A DNA stretch of 64,000 nt, from positions 6,817,465 to 6,881,464 of the forward strand of contig CM034607.1 in assembly GCA_020091685.1 (NCBI GenBank), given 5' to 3'. Shown piece after piece: positions 12,591-22,900 of this stretch; the first letter of the stretch is position 1, and each line of letters opens with the position of its first letter. A program made the translations under genes and the position numbers. The notes below the pieces were generated by a model. That model worked only from the letters and a program-made list of their open reading frames with translations, searched no databases and had not been told where the DNA came from. Source of the DNA: Lutjanus erythropterus. Taxonomy: Eukaryota; Chordata; Actinopteri; Lutjaniformes; Lutjanidae.

Positions 12591-14435
12591 TTCAAAGGTC
12601 ATGAGCAGCATCCAGCTGCCAGAAACCCCTGGCATGACAAGCCTCTGGCATGACGGAAGCGTGGACATGGACTGCATAAGAGATGGACAATACTGCATAT
12701 TTATCAGTGTATTTTATTTGATTGTTTTATCACTTATTTCAGTTTATTTTATATTGTCTTAAAATGATACACATGTGCGCACTGAGGTCCTTTTTTGACT
12801 TTTCTTCTCATAATAAATTTAATTTTCATAAGCAAGCACTTTTGGTGTAGTTAGCCTTCATACCACTAATACTTTACTTTTTTTAATACAAAGATTAAGT
12901 TTTTTTCTATCACTTTCTTTTCTCTACTATGCATTTCCCTGGAAGATCCTCTAGAGATCTTAATCAAGTAAACCTGGTCAACTGTACGAACACTTTGTTG
13001 TTGGCTAAATCTAAGCACTGACAGGTAAATATGTATAAAATCCATCTCTCTTTCATCTCTTTATATAACCTACAAAAAAGAAGAAATATTCATCTGTTTG
13101 ATGATTTAATGGTAGACTACATGTTGAAGAAGACACTGTTGATCTTATTGTCAATAAAGACAAGGCAAGTATATTTGTTTTTCTATAGCACAATTCATAC
13201 ACACTATTCTAAGGCAAAATGTACAACTGTCTTAGTAAATTTTATTTAAAGTCTTAAAAAAATAAAAAGTAAAAAATAAAGTAAGACGTAAAGTAGTAAT
13301 TTTATTCATACACACAATGCTAAGCCAAACTGTACACACTAAGTAAATTTGATCAACACAGCGCCATTTAAAATGTTCTTTTTTTTAAAGACATTTTATT
13401 GAAATTTTACAATAAATTTTAATAATCATCATTATACCATCTATTTTCATTTATATTATATGTTAAAAATAAAAGAAAATCTCCAGGTCTGCAGCTGGTG
13501 ATGTCACAAATTTCCATGGACCAATCAGGATTTAGCAGATTCTGACGACAGTCTCAACATTTATTAATTTTAATCAGTGTGTTTATGTTATTGTTCGCTA
13601 TCAATTTATTCATTATTGTTATTCTTGTTAATCATTTACTATTGTATCACAGTTCTTATGAAGATTATTTGGGTGTTAAAGTGTTAAACTCTTCTTAAAT
13701 ACACCTTTAAGGTTTTTTTTTTTTTTTTTTTATGTTAAGTTATGTTAAGTTATATTGTAGAAGAATACCCAAGATTTTTCAGGGGCTTCAACAATAGAAA
13801 CTGTACCACACAGCTACAGTCTGGTGATGCTGATCAATGAAAGCAGCTGATGAAGTTTCACAGTCAGCTGTGGAATTCAGACCAGAAACCAAGCTGTTCA
13901 CCTTTCACTGCTCTCAATTTTCAAACACCTGTCTGCTCCCACAGGACACTTCTGCTATCAGGCTGTTTGACTGGCTTTCAGTATACGTGAATCAATAAAC
14001 CCAGGGAGACTAGTAATAACAAAGAAAAGAATTGTGAGGCAGACCAAGAGGAGAAAAGTGCTAAAAGTGCATCTCAGTGTGGAGCTACAGTCTCCACCGG
14101 CTGAGGGTGAGTGGATCATCTGCTTCATGTTTGTAGGTCATCGCTGCCATCTAGTGGTCAACTGCAGAACTTAAGCGGCATAAAAGCAATCTTAGCCCTT
14201 GATTTTCACTTTCAACTTTATTTTCCTTTTCCTTTATTTTGACAGGAGTGTTGGTTTAAATAACCTCACAATTTGTACAAATACACGTTTATCCTCAGAA
14301 ATGCATTGCTTGCATTCACTCTCACACCCAGAAAGTGTTGGGATGACTTTTGACATAGAGAGTACTGCACACACAGTGATGCTGCTCTACTCAGTGTGTG
14401 AACTACAGACAAACAGTTTGTTTGTGTGCGTGTAG
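12591..14435. other. Intergenic, no gene seen
   Basis: Very AT-rich, with T runs at about 13712-13731. A TGCCATCTAGTGGTCA phrase near 14144 is common in fish repeats. No coding exon is supportable. Confidence 0.5.
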
Positions 14436-14466
<31 letters not shown>

Positions 14467-14500
14467 TGTGTGTGTGTGTGTGTAGGTGTATGTGTGTTGT
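14436..14500 (+). repeat. (TG)n microsatellite with TA/GG interruptions
   Basis: Two runs of TG dinucleotides interrupted by TATG and AGG. The reading frames over this stretch (VCVCVC on one strand, THTHTH on the other) are artefacts of the repeat. Confidence 0.95.
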
Positions 14501-14559
14501 GTTTGTTTCTGACTTAGTCTACTTTCAGGGACACATTTCAGACATAACACCAGTTAACT

Positions 14560-15270
14560 GGGGAAGGCTTGTCCAATTAGGGACAAATGTCATGTCCCTA
14601 GTTGGAAAAATGCTGATTTTATGGTCAGTAGTTAAAAGTTAGGCAAGTAGTGGGTATGGGTAGCTTGGAAGATGGGAAAAGATTTTGGTACAGAATCTGC
14701 TGAGTTACTATGTGTCACTGGGAAAAATGCAAGTGGTGGACATGGTTAGGGTTGGGGTAGTCCATCATTCATGTGGTTTTGGAAAAATTGAAAAAAATCG
14801 TTACGTGACCAGGAAAATTTGTGTGAATGCCCCCTCAAGTCAGAGCAACAATTCGGAGAGTACAGAAAAAATTTGGCACATGACTTGCAAAGCTGTTGTC
14901 TGTCAGTTGGAAAAACACTGATTTTTGGGTCAGTGGTAGAGGTTAGGGTTTATGGGTAGGGTTAAGGTAGTCCTGCATTCATGTGATGTCAGAATAAAGA
15001 GAAAAGTGAGTTTCTGACAGGGAAAATTTGTGTGAATACCCGCTTAAATCAGAACAACAACTTGGAATATGGTTAAAAAAAAAAACTTTGGTGCAGATCC
15101 TGCTGAGTTGTTATAGTGGACATGGAATAGACCAACATTCATGTGTTGTTGAAAGAATGGGAAAAAAAATTAGTTCACAACCAGGAAAATTTGTGTGAAT
15201 GTCTTCAAGCTGAAACAACACAAAAAGTCAGCCAACGTTTTAGTGCATGAAATGTTGAGTTGTTGTCTGT
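14560..15270 (+). repeat. Degenerate tandem repeat, ~160-200-bp period, 3-4 copies
   Basis: Ordered phrases recur: GTTGGAAAAATGCTGATTTT / GTTGGAAAAACACTGATTTT, then GGTTAGGGT..GGTAGTCC, then CATTCATGTG, then a run ending GGAAAATTTGTGTGAATGCC / GGAAAATTTGTGTGAATACC / GGAAAATTTGTGTGAATGTC. Landmark positions of about 14680, 14860, 15085 and 15220 give the spacing. Non-coding. Confidence 0.65.
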
Positions 15271-15769
15271 TGACATCATATATGCTGAAACATGGTAGAT
15301 GGAAGTAAATGGTTGATAACTTTTTATGAATTCAAGTATTTCAATTTTTTACTCACATGTAATTTGTAATGTGGTGTTAGGTTGTAACTTTTAGTTGCTG
15401 TTCACTTAGACTGACATAGATTAATCAGAAAAGTTATTCATCAGCATAAACCATGATAAGAAGTCAGGTAAAACTATATTTAAATGGTTTCAAGGAATGT
15501 GCTGTGCAGCAGCAAGTCTGGGACAAAATTATTTTGTAATATAAAGCTTCAGACTGTTTCAGCATACTTGGATGGCAACAGGAATCTTCACTGGGGTGCC
15601 ATTCTCAGCTAAGCAATCACCCAAACTCTTCAACAAGTATAACAACGACAACGCTGCCATTCTCTTCCCATCGTAACATCCACGGTGTTCCCACATTATT
15701 ACTTAAAAGCTCATAAACAAACCAAAAAGTCAGAAGAACGACTTTCCAACTCAGGAAATAGGACCATCC

Positions 15770-16420
15770 AAGAAGCACACAAATGCAACATTAGTCTCCA
15801 GGAAATTAATGTAGGCCAATGTCCCAGCTCCTATAACATTCCTGGAATGTTCCTTCCAGGTTTTTATTTGGTAACCCTCCCACAATATTCAAAGAACATT
15901 GTTCAAATGATTTTGTTCAACATAACATTCCCAAAACTTCCTAATAACCACACAAAGTCGTGTTCTTAAAGTAACCTTCTTGAAACGGTCCACTAGCGTT
16001 CACAAAATGTAACCTTTGCAGAAGAAAAACTTCATGTTCATGTTGTAACGTGCGAGAGCATAAAGTGGAACATGCGACTAACCTTCCCAGGGCATTCTGA
16101 GAATGTTAATGTTACATCATAAAAACTTGCTCCTGTTACACTTCAGGAATGTTAAAGAGAAACTTTCAACAAACCTCTCAGAACTTTGGGAAAATGTTAC
16201 TATAATGTTATTTCTATGTTGGAAAAACTCTCCTTTAATGTTTTGGTGGAACTTTTCCAGTAATCTTTTTCCAACAGTTGACTAACATGACCATAACGTT
16301 ACTTTTATGTAAGGCAAACTATCATCAACCATCCTAACTTCTAACCTCTTCATTCTAACGTTAGGGGGAAATGTTCACAAACCTTCCTGGAACGTTCAAT
16401 TAACCTTTTCCGTTAGGGAA
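15770..16420 (+). repeat. Degenerate repeat field of 'AACATTCCTGGAATGTTCC' type
   Basis: Short palindromic-looking variants of GGAATGTT / AACGTTAC / ACCTTCCTGGAACGTTC occur every 30-80 bp across ~650 bp. I know similar fields from fish intergenic DNA. The open frame at 15685-15969 crosses it but has no family resemblance. Confidence 0.5.
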
Positions 16421-16424
16421 CTAA

Positions 16425-16740
16425 AGGGACAGTTCACCCCAAAATCACTTCTCTCCAGTATAATGGGACTAAATGGCACTTGGCTTGTGGTGCTCACAGA
16501 GCCAAAAAAAAAAATACATTTGAAAAAATCCCTTTCCAAATATCATGACCTGGTTACTCAAGATAATCCACAGACCTTATTGTGAGCAGTTTCACATAGG
16601 AAGTATTTTCTTTCCAATAGAAAGCAAATAGTTCTGGAAGATTCTAATGTAGTTTTGGTAGATTCTACTGCAGAAAGAAGGTAGTTCCTACATGAAAACT
16701 GCTAACAGCAAGGTCTGTGGATTATTTTGGGCAACGGTAC
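16425..16740 (+). repeat. Dispersed teleost repeat, copy B
   Basis: Same phrase order as copy A at 6230: GGGACAGTTCACCCC, GGCTTGTGGTGCTCACAGAG, ATCATGACCTGGTTACTCAA, then GTAGTTCCTACATGAAAAC. The copy is interrupted by a short local duplication around 16580-16690. Confidence 0.6.
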
Positions 16741-16829
16741 CAGAACCAAAAAGAAATGTCCCCAAAAAGTTTTGGACACAAATATTGGTAGCTGAGATAG
16801 TGTCCCCAAAAGGTACCTAAGTCAGCATC

Positions 16830-16853
16830 TGTGTGTGTGTGTGTGTGTGTGCG
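16830..16853 (+). repeat. (TG)n microsatellite
   Basis: Eleven or so TG units ending in GCGTGTC. Confidence 0.9.
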
Positions 16854-19587
16854 TGTCTACATTTTAGTGCATGGGGATGATTGTTTGCATCATTGCATTT
16901 TTGTGCAGCTATTGCCATCAGGTTACAATGTGTGTAAATGTGATACGTGTCACATGGAACTTGCATATTGAATACCTATAACCCCGACAGCTTCCACCTG
17001 AGAACAAACCAACACACCCACCGGTTACACAGAGCTTCTTAGATTTGTCGAAGCACACAAAGTAAAACAGGAGGAGAGAACAGGTATTGCTGTTGCTGAT
17101 ACAAAGTGTGCAGGAGGAGGTGGAAATTCAAAAGGGAAGCCTTAAATCATTGTGAGATGTTATTGGTAACACAAGCAGGAAGTGGTGCAGCACAGGCGAT
17201 GAACAATACTGCTTCAACTCAGGTACACAACTATTTTCAAGAATCCAAATCACAGCTTTCCTGTGAAAAGTGGTTCAGGAGCTCTCGGGTTTATAATGTG
17301 ATGTTTGAATGGAGGTAAATAAAACAAAAGAAATACCATAAAACACGTCTTAAGTCACTGTCATGCAGTTGCATTCGCTGCCATTTATACAGCACGTAAA
17401 TCTTAACAACAGCACACACTGAAACAACTGATACACGCTTCACTCACTGTGTTGCTTGTGCAAAGTTAAAGGGAAAATCCACACAAAAACAGAATTCACA
17501 TTTTCAATTTCGAAATTTTTGGTAAAGTCGTCACTTCTAAAAAAAGAAAGCTGTGATAATGACATCACATGACTATTTGGGGGGTTGGTCCATTGACACT
17601 GAATAACATGGCCAATATACCTTTGTTTGACTTATTACAGATGGGTGACAAAGGAAAACATGAATAAATATGTGCATAAACACAAAAAATGCATCAGTCT
17701 TTGCACATTTTGTATATAACTTCATAAGAACTATGTCCAAACAGCAACAACTAATCTTGAATTCTGATACAAACTGAAATAATAAAGTTATTAAAACAAC
17801 AGGGCCTCAAGATTAACTTAAAGTGCAAAACCAAAGCCTTAAGGTTCGAGTATGCTTGAAGCTATCTAGTTTGTTGTCATTTCTGTGGTGTGGAGGTGTT
17901 CTGAAGTGTCTGAAGTGGATATCAAAGTTGCTTTCTGCATGTGAGAAGAAGCCAAATTGTAGCCCTTCAACACCACAAATGTAATTGGTCTTCTTAATAG
18001 CCATCATCCCAATCATTATGTTGAATCCTAACAAAGAAACCAGCTTTGTGATACTTGAAAATGTGCATCAAAATACGTTACCAGTACCAGTTGTCTTGAC
18101 CATCAATCAGATAAAAATAAAGCGGGGTTTTGGGATTTTTTAATTTTCAGTTGACCCCTTCCAAGTCCTGCCCCTTTTTGCTCAGTGCTCCAATAAAAGT
18201 TGAGCAAGCTTGGTGCCTTGGTAAACCTTTACTGTTTCTTGTACTTAGATATGCTATGTGCTAGGCCCATCTATGTTGACAAGAAAGTAAATGATGGTTA
18301 AAAGAAGTTGCTGAGGGACCTGTAGAAGCAACATATATTCACATCCTAAGTTAGCTAATGGTAGCAAAACTCCAGCTAACTATCTTGCGAATCAGCATCA
18401 ATCATTAGCTAGCTAGTTAGCTTGTATTTTACTAACATTAGTTAGCTAATTAGCCAATGTTTTGGTAAGAATAGCTAATCTAAAATCATTATTTGTAACT
18501 TTTACTTGAAAATGAGAAAGTTGACAGAGGTAGCAAGTTTGCTCAACTGTTGGCCCAGAGCAAAAAGGGGGCGGGACTTAGAGAGAATCAGTTTGGTGAG
18601 CTGTAATTATTCTTTCATGTCAGCTATATTCATGTTCATGTTCATGACAGCAGAAACTTCCATTAAGCTTTTTAATTAGCTTTCCAAAACGTTTTTGCAA
18701 AATTGAGGAGGGTTTTAAATTTCTCCTGATTCCATCAACTTTTCATGCAACACTTTAAAATGCAAATTAAAAGTATGTCAATGGAAACATGATAGAAAGT
18801 CTAAAACTAAAACTATGTATGTTAGGTTCTTCCTTTTTTTTCATTCTGTCAGCCATCTGTAAGTTTGATCTGCACACAGAGCTTTCAGATATGAATGGCA
18901 AAATGTCCCCATAACCCTGAAAACGCTTCACTGCTGTCCAGTGACTGGTCCCATTATTCGCTGCCTATATGTCTTAACATGACATCACCAGTAAAAACCG
19001 TCTCTCTGCTGTGCAGCTTAAGGAAACTGGCTCAAGTTCACACCATAAACTCAGCCACGCGATGTTAGACAAATTACATCTGTGAATTCTATATTTGGGA
19101 CGGACTTTCCCTCTAAGAGCAACGTTTCTCCTTCCAGATGCATTCAAATTCTAAGCTTTAGATCTTGAGCTCTTCAAGCTCACAGAGTTTGTCCGCCCGA
19201 TACATCAAAGCCACTATTTCACAATTATTGATGGATCTGACATGCTGGTAAAATTCAGAGAATCATCCGAGAGACATATGGCTCTATCCATACACCAGAT
19301 CCTGCATCATAAATGTCATCTTTCCATGTGCTTTTCATTCGACACCAAATGCTTATTTGCATCCTTTACACCCACAATAACCCAGTGTGCCTATTTCCTC
19401 TATAAGCTGACCACACATTTACAAACCTTTGTGATTGTCGTCCTCACACACAATGACTCCACTCAGGACTTTCAGAGAACCAAGAAAAAATAGTTTGAAT
19501 TCATACCACTTGTATCTGACTGTGTTACAGCATGCAAGCTTTAGACAATGTGTGTTTTCACTTGAGAAAAGCCGTCATTCAAGTCAG
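16854..19587. other. Intergenic / possible zdhhc18 3' UTR, no coding exon seen
   Basis: Non-coding. It includes a GCTAGCTAGTTAGC-rich patch at about 18405-18460. The right part should contain the 3' UTR of the long zdhhc18 transcript. The nearest poly(A)-signal-like hexamers on the minus strand are the ATTAAA variants at 18671-18676 and 18139-18144; no AATAAA was found close to the stop, so the 3' end is unresolved. Confidence 0.45.
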
Positions 19588-19947
19588 TCAGTGCAAAGGG
19601 GAGAAGCTGGCACCTTTGTGGCCCCTGGCTTTGGAGCTGGAGCCAGTATCTGGAGAGGTAGGGGAAACAGGGTCGTCGAAGCCAGGGTTGGGGATATGCA
19701 AAGCCGCCGCTCGTTTAGTCTTCTTCGACCGGCTCTTGGTGTGACGCGGTGGAGAGGTGTCGCCGTGGGAGCTAGCGGAATGGCGGGGCCCGCAGGTGGT
19801 GGAGAGCTCCGGCGAGGGGTCAGAGTTCACGGCGGGGCTGTTGTCCGGGCAGGTATGAGCTGTCTGAGGTTTCCCCTGAGGACACGAGGTGGGCAGGAGC
19901 GGGGAGCGGGTGGCCGACTCCAGCAGACCTTTAGTTCCCTGTGTGCA
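19588..19947 (-). CDS. zdhhc18: zdhhc18 coding exon 9 (long C-terminal tail)
   Basis: A very strong pyrimidine tract (C/T-rich, about 19950-20000) ends in CCCCCAG before [11 protein letters not shown]. The tail [18 protein letters not shown] resembles the QCIQSTKFVLQAAATPLL region of ZDHHC14, which identifies it as the family's terminal exon. The rest is Ser/Pro/Thr-rich with a basic KSRSKKTKR patch, then TGA at 19590-19588. The GC content is higher than its surroundings. The open frames on the plus strand here (197 and 70 codons) are antisense shadows. Confidence 0.82.
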   Translation of the reverse strand, partial: CTQGTKGLLESATRSPLLPTSCPQGKPQTAHTCPDNSPAVNSDPSPELSTTCGPRHSASSHGDTSPPRHTKSRSKKTKRAAALHIPNPGFDDPVSPTSPDTGSSSKARGHKGASFSPLH

Positions 19948-22900
19948 CTGGGGGAGGCACGAGAAAGAGGAGGAGGAGAAGGGGGGGCAAAAAAGACAAG
20001 AAGTGATGAGACGAGCCGGTGGAGTTAACAGCAGCATCTTAAATCACTTCAGTGAGCTCTGCAGCAGCTGTGCAGGATGAATCAAAGGCAGGCTGGGGGC
20101 TGCAAGCAGGCCGTACAAGTGGTCTGAAGCTAGACATCACAAATGTTTCATACCATAGATCTGCATGGAGATGCACGTGAGAGCTAGGGAAGCATATTTG
20201 ATAGGTGTTCAGCTTAAAAAAATCGCTGTATAGTTACATTGAACTTGGCACAAAAGTGTTTCAAAGACTAATCCTGCAAAATTGTCTTTTAATAATGTTT
20301 GGGGGCTTGTGAGATTTTTTCTGTCAGGATCTTTCTGCCAGAGAGCCTAGAAAGCTGTCTGCCAGGAAGGGCTTTCTGGCAGAAAGGCTTTAGGAAGTCA
20401 GGTGACAGTACAAAAAGTGACAAAGTCTACATTAGAAGCAGGCTGTGGCAGATGAATGGGATAAGCGTAGGACCTCTGCCCAGGACATGACGTTTAATTT
20501 TCATGAATCTGATCATTGAGTTATTACTTGACATATTATCTTCTGTTCTTTTAATTTTCTGTTTTCTGTGAAAGTTTGGTTAGGTTTAGGCAACAAAAAT
20601 ACTCATGGGCTTTTCACACACATATTCTTAGCCCTGGGCTATACTTAACCCTGTGCTAAGTGTTAACAATGTGTGTGTGGAAAGGAGCTAAGTTATCCCA
20701 GAATTAACTCTTAGTCCAGGGCTAAGGATTACTCTGGGCTAAGAATAGGCAGCTTGAAAAGCCCTTTAGAATGTTCTGTAGCTACTCCTCTCTTTTAACC
20801 CTGCATCACATTCACATTTTAGCCCTGGGTTTAGTTGATTTTCAGGTGATAACGCTATAAACTCAGGGCTAACCCTGCTCTGGAGCAGGGTTAACAAGGC
20901 TAAGGTTGGGCTTAGCCCACTTTGGAATGGGCCAGGTCTGTGCCACTGTGAAAGAGTTCTTTGTTTGAGGCTAAAAGCTCAGTCCAGTGTGAAAAGCCTT
21001 TTGGTTAGGTTAGGTTAGGTTAGGTTAGGTTAGGTTAGGTTAGGGAAAGATCATGTTTTGAGTTAAAGTAGACTGTTGATTCAAAGACTAACTTCTCCCA
21101 TGTGCAACTTTTAGTCCCTAGTATGCATCAAGCTCCATAAACAACACTGGACCCTACACAACTGTGTATGTTGGTACAACCTACCTGCCTGGTAATTGCT
21201 AACATTTTTCCAACTCTATGCCCCCAGTTTATGACAAAAGCTTCCTGCTAACAAGAAAACTAAACCTGGATTTATAGTTGACACAATGGACGAAGTCCTG
21301 CCATGTTGGTTTCATACACTGATATACGTTGCCATGGATACTTTGTTTACATTCTTTCATTTACTTTGTGATACAGAGCAAGGGTAGGCTACACAAATAG
21401 ATATATAGAGCTGGAGCTACATCCAGGTGACATTACTTCACAGTGCCTCCTTACTGAACAGAGGACAACTGAGTTAGTGCAATGACACGTGCCTGCTGAA
21501 ACAAAAGCAACACACACATCTTTACTATTGGTTGAGGTTGCAACTTTGCCAGTCCAAGGTTACCAAAGTTGAACTCTACGCAAAGCAAAGCAGCAAATAC
21601 GAGCATGTGCGACTGTGCTCGAATAGCTTTATTAGAATTTTGATATTCCCTTATTTTCCCTCAGGCCTCCCTCTAAAGCCACTGCTGCAAAACACATGAA
21701 CGCACACTGCCCAACTTCTGCTGGAGGACAGGTCCACAAGAGAGCGTTGCGAAGGAGAGCATCATTGTAAGTGCGAACTGTATCCAACTGCCTCATGTCT
21801 CATTCGCACGAAACAGTGAAACCATGAACATAGCTATTGTTAGTACTCACAGCAGTCAAGCTAGCATGTTAGCACTGGGAAGGTACGCAGTTAGGCAGGT
21901 ATGCTGGAAGACAGGCAGGTAGGCCCAAAGAAAATGAATAGATCGACTCACTACAGGCCTGTGACAGCCACAGATAGTCTGGTAACACTTCAGTTTCCAG
22001 GTCCCATAATTTCAGGGTCAATAGATGGTAATTACCAAGTAATATATTTGATTTGTTTTTAAAAAGTATGCACAAATCACCCCCATAGTAAATATGTGAT
22101 AATTTGCTAGTGTCATTTTCATGCAAGTGGGTACTGAAGTTGAGGTAATTTTCAATAAATTGGGATAAATTCTAAGAAATTTCAGTTATACTTGCTAATT
22201 ATCACATATTTACCAGGAAATCTGGAGCAAATTTGCAGTTAATTTCAAATAAAGTTCAAATATGTAAAATGGCAACTACCACCTACTTGCATGAAAAGAA
22301 CACCTGTGAATTATCCCATATTTATCATGAAATTTGGGGGTGATTTGCAGGTAAATTCAGAGAAATTTCAAATATGTTCATTTGTAACTACCACCAACTA
22401 TATGAAAAAGGTACTTGCAAATTCTCACATAATTATCCATGAAATTTGTTGGTAATTTTTAAGAAATTTCAAATATATTACTTGGTAATTACCATCTATT
22501 AACCAATAAATCGTGGAACCTGGAAAATGAAGTGTTACTGATAGGCAGTTCAATTCTAATAAAAATTGCCTGTAAAAGACATTAGCTACCAACGCTTTAA
22601 AGGGAGAAGACTGAGAGATCTGTCTTTAATTTCTTTAATGTTGTCTTCACTCTTAATAAACCCCACCAGTGTCAGAAACATGTATGGGAATACATAAACT
22701 GCCAATCAGAGCTCTTGCAGTCCTCACATGGGGTTGCAAAACTGACCTCAATCCAAAAAGATTGGCACCTTTCAACAACAGGGTCATTTAAAGCACCAAT
22801 CAGCTACTTTACTATGTTCACTAGCTAGTCACTAATTTTGTTGCTGCTTATAACAGCTTTTTCATTGAAAACAGCTGCCTCCTGCAGCTTAATGTTTTGG

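Noticed and set aside
14266-14642. Frames with THTHTH / VCVCVC repeats
   Set aside because: Translations of the TG microsatellite.
14560-15270. Considered as exon-rich repeats of a structural protein
   Set aside because: Frames are broken in every copy and phrases shift phase.
19435-20028. 197-codon open frame on the plus strand
   Set aside because: It is antisense to zdhhc18 exon 9 and its pyrimidine tract; GC-rich composition opens the frame. No family resemblance.
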